Assembly (NCBI RefSeq): GCF_000374625.1
Contig: NZ_KB894766.1
Coordinates: 186,001 to 250,000, forward strand
DNA from: Allobrachymonas chironomi DSM 19884
Lineage (GTDB): Bacteria; Pseudomonadota; Gammaproteobacteria; Burkholderiales; Burkholderiaceae_C
DNA: 64,000 nucleotides
Direction of reading: 5' to 3'
The notes under the pieces were generated by a model that was not told the origin of the DNA, did no database searches, and saw only the letters and a list, made by a program, of their open reading frames with translations. The position numbers and the translations under genes were made by a program. Shown here one piece after another: positions 47,727 to 54,890 of the stretch (within the stretch, counting starts at the first letter, position 1; each line of letters opens with the position of its first letter).

Positions 47727-48406
47727 CAGAGCGCGCCCCCATCCTGCCGCTGACGCCCAACCCGCTGCTCAAGCGCATGCGCCGCCGCCCGATTCCGGCG
47801 CGTGCGCGCAAGTGGCTGAACGCCGAAGGCTCGCTGACACGCCGGCTCAAGGCGGTATGCGATACCGTCCACATCCAGATCCTGCACCAGCGCCAGGCGG
47901 CGCTGTGGCCGCTTGAGAAGAAAGCGCTCAGCCGCCAGCGCCATCAGCAGGGCGGCGCTACCCACGTCCGCACCGTGCTGCAGTGGTGCGGCGAGCCGGA
48001 CACCGCCTTTCCCGGCGTCTTTGCCCGTTCGGCCGTGCTGGCGCCGCAGGCACGTTTGTCCTGGGGCAGCCTGCGCGGCCTCGGCAACCGCCCGCTGGCC
48101 CATCTGCTGTTCGTCGCGCCCGGCATCCGGCGCACGCCGCTGTTCTACCAGTACGATCCGCCACATGCACCAGAAACGCGCCATGTGCTGCGCCAGTGGC
48201 AACAGCAGGCCGGCGCACACGCCGACCGGTTGCCGCAACGCGGCATCTGGCGTCGCTACTCGGTATTCCTGCACCGTGGTGCCCCCCTGATCGTGACCGA
48301 ATGGTTTGCCCCCGAAGTGCTGGACTGGCCCATCGATCACCGCAAGCTCACGCCGATACGCCGGCTGCAGCCGCGCATCCAGAAACAGCAGCACCGGCGC
48401 GCCTGA
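47723..48406 (+). CDS. ubiC: Chorismate pyruvate-lyase UbiC
   Basis: Splits chorismate into 4-hydroxybenzoate and pyruvate, the first committed step of ubiquinone synthesis. 227 residues with ARKWLNAEGSLTRRLKAV near the start and FARSAVLAP and RPLAHLLFVA in the middle, in line with UbiC, including Arg and Glu positions that bind chorismate. It is longer than E. coli UbiC (165) owing to extensions. ATGA overlap with the SDR gene. UbiA (39162-40043) uses its product. Confidence 0.78.
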   Translation: MTERAPILPLTPNPLLKRMRRRPIPARARKWLNAEGSLTRRLKAVCDTVHIQILHQRQAALWPLEKKALSRQRHQQGGATHVRTVLQWCGEPDTAFPGVFARSAVLAPQARLSWGSLRGLGNRPLAHLLFVAPGIRRTPLFYQYDPPHAPETRHVLRQWQQQAGAHADRLPQRGIWRRYSVFLHRGAPLIVTEWFAPEVLDWPIDHRKLTPIRRLQPRIQKQQHRRA

Positions 48407-48465
48407 GCAGCCTGCCGGCCAAGCTGGCAGAATGCAGTCATTGCAGTTTTTTCTCCGATCGCCCC

Positions 48466-49317
48466 ATGAGCATGCCTTCCGCCCCGCCTGGCCAGATTGT
48501 CTTCTCGCACGGCAACAGCTTTCCTGCCGGCACCTACAACGTGTTGTTGCGCCAGCTGGAGCAGCAGGGCCACACGGTTTACGCCATCGACAAGTACGGC
48601 CACGATCCGCGCTATCCGGTGAGCAACAACTGGCAGTACATGGTGCAGCAGCTGATCGATTTCTGCGCCGGCCTGCCCGATCCGCAGGGCCGGCCGCGCT
48701 ACCTGATCGGCCACTCCATGGGCGGCATCCTCAGCGTGATGGCCGCCGCCCGCGTGCCGCAACTCGCCCAGGCCGTGCTGATGCTGGACTCGCCCGTTTT
48801 TGGCGGCTGGCGTGCCGGTGTCCTGCGCCTCACCAAGCAGACCTCGCTGGCACAACGCCTGTCACCCGGTGCCACCAGCCATCGCCGGCGCCAGGAATGG
48901 CCCAGTGAAGATGCCGTGCTGCAGCACTTTGCCACCAAGCCGGTGTTCGCCAGCTGGCACCCGGAGGCCCTGCGCGACTACATCCGGCACGGTACCGAGC
49001 CGCACCCCAGCCTGGAGCTGCCGCTGCGCCGCAAGCTGGCGTTTGACCGCGACATCGAGACCGCCATCTACAACACCCTGCCCGACAACCTGGACCGCTG
49101 GCTGCGCCAGCATCCGCTGCAGATACCCGCCGCCATGATCGGCGGCAGCCGCTCGCGCGAACTGCGCCAGATCGGCATGCACACGCCGCGCCGCATCACC
49201 CAGGGCCGCATCTACCTGCTGGAAGGCGGCACCCACCTGTTTCCGCTGGAACAGCCGGATCAGACCGCCAGCCTGGTCAGCCGCGCACTGGCCGAGTTGC
49301 TCCCCGCCTCACGCTGA
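48466..49317 (+). CDS. Alpha/beta-hydrolase-fold esterase or lipase-like protein
   Basis: A 283-residue cytoplasmic protein with an alpha/beta-hydrolase fold: an early FSHGNSFPAGTYN (HG oxyanion), nucleophile Ser in IGHSMGGILS (GxSxG near residues 82-86), and a late His in LEGGTHLFPLEQ. The substrate is unknown; the closest look is to uncharacterised proteobacterial alpha/beta hydrolases. The ATG at 48466 is chosen because the longer frame overlaps ubiC. Located 59 bases after ubiC, likely the last gene of the operon. Confidence 0.85.
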   Translation: MSMPSAPPGQIVFSHGNSFPAGTYNVLLRQLEQQGHTVYAIDKYGHDPRYPVSNNWQYMVQQLIDFCAGLPDPQGRPRYLIGHSMGGILSVMAAARVPQLAQAVLMLDSPVFGGWRAGVLRLTKQTSLAQRLSPGATSHRRRQEWPSEDAVLQHFATKPVFASWHPEALRDYIRHGTEPHPSLELPLRRKLAFDRDIETAIYNTLPDNLDRWLRQHPLQIPAAMIGGSRSRELRQIGMHTPRRITQGRIYLLEGGTHLFPLEQPDQTASLVSRALAELLPASR

Positions 49318-49335
49318 ACCGATTCCGCAGGCAAC

Positions 49336-49368
49336 AAAAAACCCGCAGGCGATGAAGCCATGCGGGTT
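49336..49368 (-). terminator. Intrinsic terminator of the RRM gene
   Basis: Stem AACCCGCA (49340-49347) with TGCGGGTT (49361-49368), and a T-run of about six on the minus strand after the stem (A-run at 49336-49341). Located past the stop of the RNA-binding protein gene. Confidence 0.8.
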
Positions 49369-49410
49369 CCCTGCTGCTGCCATCACGTGGATGGCAGCCG
49401 GCATCGACAA

Positions 49411-49875
49411 TCAGTAGTTGTTGTCTTCGTAGCTGCGACGGCCACCGCCGTCACCGCGGCTGCCACCGTCACGGCGACCACCGCCGTAGGGGCTGCGGAA
49501 ACCGTCGTTGCCACCACCGTAGCCACCGCCATCACCGCGACCATAGCCACCGCCGCCGCCTTCACGGCGACCACCGCCGTAACCGCCGCCACCAAAACCA
49601 CCGCCACCACTACGCGGGGGACGCGGCTCCATCGGACGGGCCTCGTTCACCACCAGGGCACGGCCGCCCATGTCATGGCCATGCAGGCCATTGATGGCAG
49701 CCTGGGCTTCCGCCTCGCTGCCCATTTCCACAAAGCCGAAGCCCTTGGAACGGCCGGTGTCGCGCTCCATCATGACCTTGGCGCTCACCACATTGCCGAA
49801 TTGGCCGAATTGCTGTTGCAGATCGTTGTCGCGCACAGCGTAGGGCAGGTTGCCCACGTACAGTTTGTTGCCCAT
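49411..49875 (-). CDS. Glycine-rich RRM RNA-binding protein
   Basis: A 154-residue protein with one RNA recognition motif (RNP-2 LYVGNL at about 5-10, RNP-1 KGFGFVEM at about 44-51) and a Gly/Arg-rich tail (FGGGGYGGGRREGG-type repeats) ending YEDNNY. It resembles cold-inducible bacterial RBPs such as cyanobacterial Rbp proteins. The start at 49875 (MGNKLYVGNL) has a GGAG site; the earlier ATG at 49890 has none. The long upstream leader (49876-50100) may contain regulatory RNA, but no structure was clear. Confidence 0.9.
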   Translation of the reverse strand: MGNKLYVGNLPYAVRDNDLQQQFGQFGNVVSAKVMMERDTGRSKGFGFVEMGSEAEAQAAINGLHGHDMGGRALVVNEARPMEPRPPRSGGGGFGGGGYGGGRREGGGGGYGRGDGGGYGGGNDGFRSPYGGGRRDGGSRGDGGGRRSYEDNNY

Positions 49876-50148
49876 TAACGGACTCTCCATGATTCAAAAA
49901 CAGCGATGTCCGTTTGGGCGGGATAAACGTCAAAAGGCCCATACACACACAAATCAATCACCGCAAAAAAACACCACATGTGCCCCTGCACTCCTGTAGT
50001 CTGGAACATCATACGCGAAGAGTATCCACACGCCCCGTGACATTTCCATGTCAGCGCACGATGTGTTGTTAGCAAGCATCTAAAATCCGGACTTTCCCGA
50101 ATAGCTGCAGATCGCTAGAATGCCGCATCTGCCACTTTACCCTTGGTC

Positions 50149-50709
50149 ATGGAAGCCTTTCTCGTATCTACCGGCCTGGTTGCCCTGGCCGAAATGGGTG
50201 ACAAAACCCAGTTGCTGTCATTGGTGCTGGCCGCCCGTTTCCGCAAGCCCTGGCCGATTGTCTGGGGCATTCTGGCAGCCACCCTGGCCAACCATGCGCT
50301 GGCAGGTGCACTGGGCAACTGGCTTTCCGGCCTGCTCAGCCCCGACATCCTGCGCTGGGTGCTGGTCGCGTCCTTTGTCGCCATGGCTGTCTGGATGCTG
50401 ATCCCGGACAAGCTCGATGAGGACGAGCAGCCATCCCAGCCCAGATACGGCGTCTTCCTGACCACCGTGGCGCTGTTCTTTCTGGCCGAAATGGGCGACA
50501 AGACGCAGATTGCCACCGTCGCCCTGGCCGCGCGCTTTGATGACTGGCTCTGGGTCGTGGCCGGCACCACGATTGGCATGATGCTGGCCAACGTGCCGGT
50601 GGTGTTCCTGGGCGAACGCATCACGCGGCTGCTGCCGATGCAGTGGGTGCATCGCATCTGTGCCGCCATCTTCATCGTGCTGGCACTCACCGCCGCGCTC
50701 TGGCCCTGA
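50149..50709 (+). CDS. UPF0016/GDT1-family divalent-cation exporter (MneA-like)
   Basis: A 186-residue membrane protein with two homologous halves, each with the signature ExGDKT (AEMGDKTQLL near 16-25 and AEMGDKTQIA near 120-129) and about six helices. GDT1/TMEM165/MneA proteins move Mn2+ or Ca2+; bacterial ones often export Mn2+. An upstream TTG six bases before the ATG makes the frame longer but is not needed. No manganese riboswitch signature was seen upstream. Its stop lies immediately before the metX promoter. Confidence 0.85.
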   Translation: MEAFLVSTGLVALAEMGDKTQLLSLVLAARFRKPWPIVWGILAATLANHALAGALGNWLSGLLSPDILRWVLVASFVAMAVWMLIPDKLDEDEQPSQPRYGVFLTTVALFFLAEMGDKTQIATVALAARFDDWLWVVAGTTIGMMLANVPVVFLGERITRLLPMQWVHRICAAIFIVLALTAALWP

Positions 50710-50711
50710 TG

Positions 50712-50741
50712 CTGACAAGGGCGTGACACGCTTGCTATACT
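50712..50741 (+). promoter_or_regulatory. Predicted sigma-70 promoter of metX
   Basis: -35 CTGACA at 50712-50717 and -10 TATACT at 50736-50741 with an 18-base spacer. The start point would be about 50748, a few bases before the riboswitch aptamer. The -35 lies directly after the preceding gene's stop. Confidence 0.6.
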
Positions 50742-50752
50742 AGGCTTCTTGT

Positions 50753-50806
50753 TGCGCCGATTTGCTTCCTGCTTGCGGGCGCCTGATAAATGCCGCTAAA
50801 CGGAGC
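50753..50806 (+). ncRNA. SAM-II riboswitch aptamer
   Basis: Key bases match the SAM-II pseudoknot: stem P1 GCGCC (50754-50758) with GGCGC (50778-50782), the GATTT block (50759-50763), TGATAAATG (50784-50792) and GCTAAA (50795-50800). The second helix can form from GCTTC (50764-50768) with GGAGC (50802-50806), and GCGG with CCGC. The order and spacing agree with the known metX aptamer. It lies before metX, a gene whose product feeds methionine and thus SAM. SAM-II is best known in alphaproteobacteria. Confidence 0.85.
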
Positions 50807-50812
50807 CTGCAG

Positions 50813-50852
50813 CCCGGTTTCCGTTTCATGACGGCAACCGGGTTTTGTTTTT
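50813..50852 (+). terminator. Intrinsic terminator between riboswitch and metX
   Basis: Stem CCCGGTT (50813-50819) with AACCGGG (50836-50842), an inner CCGT/ACGG helix and a 6-base loop, followed by TTTTGTTTTT (50843-50852). It ends three bases before the metX ATG and, with the aptamer, forms a transcription attenuator. The start codon then lies directly beyond the T-run. Confidence 0.82.
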
Positions 50853-50855
50853 GCC

Positions 50856-52007
50856 ATGTCCTTTGTAGCCATCCCCCAGACCATGCACTTTGCCGGGCCG
50901 CTGACCCTGCAGAGTGGTGCCACGCTGCGTGACTTCACGCTCGCGTACGAGACCTACGGTACCCTCAACGCCGATCGCAGCAATGCGGTGCTGATCTGCC
51001 ACGCCCTCAATGCCTCGCACCACGTAGCCGGGCATTACGCCGACGATCCGAACAATGTCGGCTGGTGGGACAACATGATCGGCCCCGGCAAGCCGGTCGA
51101 TACCAACCGCTTTTTCGTCATCGGCATCAACAACCTGGGCTCCTGCTTTGGCAGCACCGGCCCACGTGACCTGAATCCCGATGCCGATCCTCTCAGCCCG
51201 CGCCAGCGCTACGGCTCCGACTTTCCGGTCGTCACGGTAGAAGACTGGGTCAACGCCCAGGCCCTGCTGCTGGACGCGCTCGGCATCGACCAGCTGGCAG
51301 CCGTCATGGGAGGCAGCCTGGGCGGCATGCAGACGCTGAGCTGGTCGCTGCAGTACCCGCAGCGCCTGCGTCATGCCATCGTGATCGCCAGTGCACCCAA
51401 CCTGAGCGCCGAAAACATCGCCTTCAACGAGGTGGCGCGCCGCGCCATCGTGACCGATCCCGATTTCCACAACGGCCATTTCTACGAGCACGGCCTGGTG
51501 CCGGCACGCGGCTTGCGCATTGCACGCATGATCGGCCACATCACCTACCTGTCGGACGACGTGATGAACAGCAAGTTCGGCCGCGAGCTGCGCGATGCGG
51601 TATCGACCAACCTGAGCGGCTACAAGTACTCGACGCAGGATGTGGAGTTCCAGATCGAGAGCTATCTGCGCTACCAGGGCGACAAGTTCAGCACCTACTT
51701 TGACGCCAACACCTATCTGCTGATCACGCGTGCACTGGACTACTTCGACCCGGCTCGCAACTTCGATGGCAACCTGACTCGCACCCTGGCGCGTGCCCAG
51801 GCCGATTTCCTGCTGGTCAGCTTTACCACCGACTGGCGCTTCAGCCCGGCTCGCAGCCGCGAAATCGTCAAGGGCCTGCTGGACAACCGCCGGCGCGTGA
51901 GCTACCTGGAAATCGAGGCCCCGCACGGCCACGATGCCTTTCTGCTCGACAACCCGCAATATCTGGACGGCGTACGCACCTATTTTGAACGGAGGGTCGC
52001 GGCATGA
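50856..52007 (+). CDS. metX: Homoserine O-acetyltransferase MetX
   Basis: Acylates homoserine in methionine synthesis. 383 residues of alpha/beta-hydrolase fold with nucleophile Ser154 in [11 protein letters not shown], catalytic Asp and His near the C-terminus (DWRFSPARS and PHGHDAFL), and [11 protein letters not shown] and [11 protein letters not shown] in the family pattern. Whether acetyl- or succinyl-CoA is used cannot be read safely. No clear ribosome site precedes the ATG because the attenuator T-run occupies that position. It overlaps metW by 4 bases. Controlled by the SAM-II element upstream. Confidence 0.94.
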   Translation: MSFVAIPQTMHFAGPLTLQSGATLRDFTLAYETYGTLNADRSNAVLICHALNASHHVAGHYADDPNNVGWWDNMIGPGKPVDTNRFFVIGINNLGSCFGSTGPRDLNPDADPLSPRQRYGSDFPVVTVEDWVNAQALLLDALGIDQLAAVMGGSLGGMQTLSWSLQYPQRLRHAIVIASAPNLSAENIAFNEVARRAIVTDPDFHNGHFYEHGLVPARGLRIARMIGHITYLSDDVMNSKFGRELRDAVSTNLSGYKYSTQDVEFQIESYLRYQGDKFSTYFDANTYLLITRALDYFDPARNFDGNLTRTLARAQADFLLVSFTTDWRFSPARSREIVKGLLDNRRRVSYLEIEAPHGHDAFLLDNPQYLDGVRTYFERRVAA

Positions 52008-52591
52008 GCGGCGGACTGGTAGCGATCGAGGCGATTGCGCGGCTGGTGCCGCAAGGTGCCCATGTACTGGATCTGGGCTGCGGCGATGGCCGTCTGCTGG
52101 CCTATCTGCACGAGCAGCGCGGCTGTACCGGCTATGGTGTGGAAATCGACGATGCCCATGTGCAGGCCTGTCTGCAGCGTGGCGTCGATGTCCTGCAGAT
52201 CAACCTGGACACCGGCCTGCCGATGTTTGCCGACAACAGCTTTGACGTGGTGCTGCAGATCGACACCTTGCAGCACCTGCGCAATGCCGAAACCATGCTG
52301 CGCGAAACCACGCGTGTCGGCAAGCTCGGCGTGATTGCCTTCCCCAACTTTGCCCACTGGCCGAACCGCCTGTCCATCCTGCGCGGCCGCATGCCGGTGA
52401 GCAAGCGCATGCCTTACGAGTGGTACAACACGCCCAACATCCGCGTGGGTACCCATGCCGATTTCGGCGTGCTGGCCGCCCGCAACGGCCTGCGCGTACT
52501 CGACAACTTCGGCCTGCACGAAGGCGAAGTGGTGCGCTGGTGCCCCAACCTGCTGGCCAGCACCGCCGTCTATCAGGTTCAGCGCGCCTGA
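52004..52591 (+). CDS. metW: Methionine biosynthesis protein MetW
   Basis: A 195-residue SAM-dependent methyltransferase-fold protein that partners MetX in many proteobacteria. N-terminal SAM motif [15 protein letters not shown] (about 20-34), [14 protein letters not shown] (motif IV region) and [17 protein letters not shown], the MetW-specific phrase. Starts with an ATGA overlap to metX. Its end overlaps the convergent DUF2061 gene by 13 bases. Confidence 0.94.
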   Translation: MSGGLVAIEAIARLVPQGAHVLDLGCGDGRLLAYLHEQRGCTGYGVEIDDAHVQACLQRGVDVLQINLDTGLPMFADNSFDVVLQIDTLQHLRNAETMLRETTRVGKLGVIAFPNFAHWPNRLSILRGRMPVSKRMPYEWYNTPNIRVGTHADFGVLAARNGLRVLDNFGLHEGEVVRWCPNLLASTAVYQVQRA

Positions 52592-52869
52592 AGCACCGCA
52601 CCCGCCAGCGTCTCCGCAGGATGATCCGGAGACGGCTGCTGCGCCTCTTGCCGGCGACGGCGCAACACGCGCTCCCAGGCCCGCTCGTGGAACACATAGG
52701 CCACGGTCTGCACGGCCGGCTCAAGCAGCGACAGGGCAATCGCGGCCTTGATGTCGCCTGTCACCAGATACGCCACGGAAGCGGCCACCAGCATGTGCAT
52801 GCCCGAATAGCTCAGCGTCTTGAGCAAAGTCTGGCGATGGGTGAGGACGAGCTTGCGAATGCGGGCCAT
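52579..52869 (-). CDS. DUF2061 small membrane protein, Fur-like box upstream
   Basis: A 96-residue protein with two membrane helices (MHMLVAASVAYLVTG and AAIALSLLEPAVQTVAYVFHERAW); the phrase EPAVQTVAYVFHERAW marks the DUF2061 family of unknown function. An AGGAG site precedes the ATG at 52869. A Fur-like palindrome overlaps its predicted promoter, 37 bases upstream of the ATG, so iron-regulated expression is likely. The convergent end overlaps metW. Confidence 0.85.
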   Translation of the reverse strand: MARIRKLVLTHRQTLLKTLSYSGMHMLVAASVAYLVTGDIKAAIALSLLEPAVQTVAYVFHERAWERVLRRRRQEAQQPSPDHPAETLAGAVLQAR

Positions 52870-52906
52870 GATGATCTCCTGTTGCGCTTCCAGCCGGAAG
52901 ACATGA

Positions 52907-52931
52907 GTAGATGATAACGATTATCATCTAC
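52907..52931 (-). promoter_or_regulatory. Fur-like box over the DUF2061 promoter
   Basis: A palindrome with 11-base arms, GTAGATGATAA (52907-52917) and TTATCATCTAC (52921-52931), separated by CGA. Its core TGATAACGATTATCA is a 7-1-7 Fur-type inverted repeat. It overlaps -10 TATCAT (minus strand, 52916-52911), 17 bases from -35 TTGCTG (52939-52934). Placement between -35 and -10 is classical for Fur repression. Confidence 0.7.
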
Positions 52932-52972
52932 GACAGCAATCGATTCCCGCTATGCCCGCCATAGGCAGGCGA

Positions 52973-53404
52973 TTACTTCTGCTGCCAGGGCAGGCCACGA
53001 TAGCGCCAGCCTCCCAGCCGGCCGCGGTGACCGGCAGCGTCCAGACTGCCCTCGAATCCTTCCAGGATGTTGTAGCACGGCCCCAGCCCCAGGGCAGTGG
53101 CGCGGGTCGCGGCATCGATCGAGCGCACCCCACTGCGGCACAGGAACAGCAGCGCCTTGCCCGGGTGACGTGCCGCCACTTGCTGCACCCCCTGGTCAAA
53201 ACCGGGGTTGACCTCCATCGCCGGGTACTCTTTCCAGGCCAGCGGCTCGCTGCCCGGCACAAAGCCCACCCAGTCCAACTCTGCACGGGTGCGCACGTCA
53301 ATCACCACGCCCTGGCCCTGCTGTTGCCAGTCATGCGCCTGCTGCGGCGTGATGTCTCCGGCATAGGAAGGCGTGGCGTCCTGCGTGTCGTAAGTTTGCG
53401 TCAT
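52973..53404 (-). CDS. Single-domain rhodanese-like sulfurtransferase
   Basis: A 143-residue rhodanese-homology protein with the active-site Cys89 in LFLCRSGVRS, preceded by VVIDVRTRAELDWVGFVPGSEPL. The loop CRSGVRS fits a sulfur carrier rather than a phosphatase. It could pass sulfur in cyanide or thiosulfate metabolism; the partner is unknown. An FNR/FixK-type palindrome lies about 70 bases upstream and may overlap its promoter. Confidence 0.88.
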   Translation of the reverse strand: MTQTYDTQDATPSYAGDITPQQAHDWQQQGQGVVIDVRTRAELDWVGFVPGSEPLAWKEYPAMEVNPGFDQGVQQVAARHPGKALLFLCRSGVRSIDAATRATALGLGPCYNILEGFEGSLDAAGHRGRLGGWRYRGLPWQQK

Positions 53405-53475
53405 GATCGGCTCAAATGCTATATGTCAATGTATATTGTGCCCGCACACGGACACTTTCATCTATTCGTGAATGA

Positions 53476-53491
53476 TTTGACACCTGTCAAA
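53476..53491. promoter_or_regulatory. FNR/FixK-type palindrome in rhodanese-DUF3149 divergent region
   Basis: Perfect inverted repeat TTTGACA-CC-TGTCAAA; its core TTGAC-N4-GTCAA (53477-53490) fits the TTGAY-N4-RTCAA consensus of FNR, ANR and FixK. TTGACA occurs on both strands and may serve as a -35 element. It lies between the divergent rhodanese and DUF3149 genes. Binding is inferred. Confidence 0.5.
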
Positions 53492-53547
53492 CCCGGTTGC
53501 CGGTTTCTCTGGCCCAATGCAATTTGACTATTATCTGGAGAAAAATC

Positions 53548-53718
53548 ATGGACGTCCTGATGACCGAACTGTTCCGCACCGATATCGGCCTGCTGTCGCT
53601 GTTTACCATACTGTTCATCGTTGGCATGTCCGTCTTCTTTGTCTGGTTTTTCCGCAAGAAGATTGCACACGATGTGGCCCAACACGAGCGCGAACTGCGT
53701 CAGGGCAAGACCTCCTGA
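53548..53718 (+). CDS. DUF3149 small membrane protein
   Basis: A 56-residue protein with one membrane helix (IGLLSLFTILFIVGMSVFFVWFF) after a short N-terminus (MDVLMTELFRTD) and followed by a charged tail. The LF-TDIGLLSL pattern is typical of the DUF3149 family of betaproteobacteria, function unknown. A GGAG site 10 bases before the ATG supports the start; the earlier in-frame ATG at 53497 lacks one. Confidence 0.85.
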   Translation: MDVLMTELFRTDIGLLSLFTILFIVGMSVFFVWFFRKKIAHDVAQHERELRQGKTS

Positions 53719-53831
53719 GCCCGTGCAGCGCGCTTCGCGCCAGTAGCGCTCCTTGGTATACTGGAGGCATGCGGCAGGTTCCTGCCGGATTCCTGCTTAC
53801 CGCATTGCAACCAACCTCAAGAGGATCTCTG

Positions 53832-54056
53832 ATGTTCCCCGAATACCGCGACCTTATTACCAAGCTGAAGACCGAAGATGCCCGCTTCGAGCGCCTGTTC
53901 GACAAGCACAACGAGCTGGACCAGAAGATCAAGAACATGGAAGCCCGCATCGAGCCGGCCACCGACATTGAAATTGATGTCCTGAAGAAAGAAAAGCTGG
54001 CCCTGAAGGACGAGCTGTACCAGATCCTGCGCAAGGCCAACGCCGCCGAGGCCTGA
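53832..54056 (+). CDS. YdcH-family (DUF465) small coiled-coil protein
   Basis: A 74-residue mainly helical protein: MFPEYRDLITKLKTEDARFE begins it, then FDKHNELDQKIKNMEARI and a basic-acidic heptad pattern. These match DUF465/YdcH, of unknown function and common in proteobacteria. AGAGGAT precedes the ATG at 53832. The longer open frame from 53517 overlaps the DUF3149 gene in another frame and is not supported. A terminator follows. Confidence 0.9.
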   Translation: MFPEYRDLITKLKTEDARFERLFDKHNELDQKIKNMEARIEPATDIEIDVLKKEKLALKDELYQILRKANAAEA

Positions 54057-54084
54057 TCGCCCGGTTCCGCCTGCATTTCGCAGC

Positions 54085-54117
54085 ATCCCCCGCCAGCCTG
54101 GCTGCCGGGGGATTTTT
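54085..54117 (+). terminator. Terminator after the YdcH gene
   Basis: Outer stem ATCCCCCG (54085-54092) with CGGGGGAT (54106-54113), inner CAGC/GCTG, and T-run 54113-54117. It lies between the convergent YdcH and rsmE genes and ends at the rsmE stop. Confidence 0.85.
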
Positions 54118-54887
54118 CATGCCTGCGCGTCAGGCAGCAGCTGCAGCAGGGAAAGCGCGGCCAGGGGGGCGGTTTCGGCACGCAATACATGGGCACCAAG
54201 CGTGATCGGCTCAAAGCCCTGCTGCAGCGCCAACGCCTCTTCCGCGGCATCGAGCCCGCCTTCGGGCCCGGACAGCAGACTGACCGGCTGCTGCGGGCGC
54301 TGACCGGCCACCCAGGTATGCAGCGGCTGGCTGCCGGCCGTCAGGGACAGCATCGCCTTGCGGCCGGCAGACGCCGCCAGCGCCTCTGGCAGGCTGCGCA
54401 GCGGCTGGATCAGCGGCACCCGTGTGCGGCCGCTTTGCTCACAGGCCGATATCGCCACGGCCTGCCAGTGCGCCTGACGGCGTTCGGCGCGATCGCCCTT
54501 GAGGCGCAGCACGCTGCGGCTGGTCTGCAGGGGCTGGATGCTGCGCACGCCCAGTTCGGCGGCTTTTTCGACCAGCCAGTCCATGCGTTCGTTGGCCGGC
54601 ACGCCGACCAGCAGATGCACCTCGGCCTCCGGCACATCGCGCGGCGGATGCAGCTGCAGAATGCGCACTTCGACCTCGCTGCGCCCCATGCGCAGCACTT
54701 CGGCCTCGGCGTGGCCCCGGCTCCAGGGTGCTTCGGCGGTCGTGGCGGCATCGGGCAGGCCGCCGTGGAACAGCTCGATGCGCTCACCCGGCTGCAGGCG
54801 CAGCACCTGTACATGGCGTGCCGCGCCGGCCGGCAGCAGCAGCTCCTGACCCGGAATCAGCGGCAGGGGGCAGTGAAAGCGAGGCAT
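54117..54887 (-). CDS. rsmE: 16S rRNA m3U1498 methyltransferase RsmE
   Basis: SPOUT-class enzyme that methylates U1498 of 16S rRNA. 256 residues: an N-terminal PUA-like domain (about 1-75; FHCPLPLIPGQELLLP) and a C-terminal knot with GPEGGLDAAEEALA and the terminal LRAETAPLAALSLLQ. Length fits (243-260). It begins three bases after the amgK stop on the same strand, so the two may be cotranscribed. Confidence 0.92.
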   Translation of the reverse strand: MPRFHCPLPLIPGQELLLPAGAARHVQVLRLQPGERIELFHGGLPDAATTAEAPWSRGHAEAEVLRMGRSEVEVRILQLHPPRDVPEAEVHLLVGVPANERMDWLVEKAAELGVRSIQPLQTSRSVLRLKGDRAERRQAHWQAVAISACEQSGRTRVPLIQPLRSLPEALAASAGRKAMLSLTAGSQPLHTWVAGQRPQQPVSLLSGPEGGLDAAEEALALQQGFEPITLGAHVLRAETAPLAALSLLQLLPDAQA

Positions 54888-54890
54888 GGC

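Noticed and set aside
49890-50148. Possible manganese (yybP-ykoY) riboswitch before the UPF0016 exporter
   Set aside because: The characteristic conserved loops could not be found in this region.
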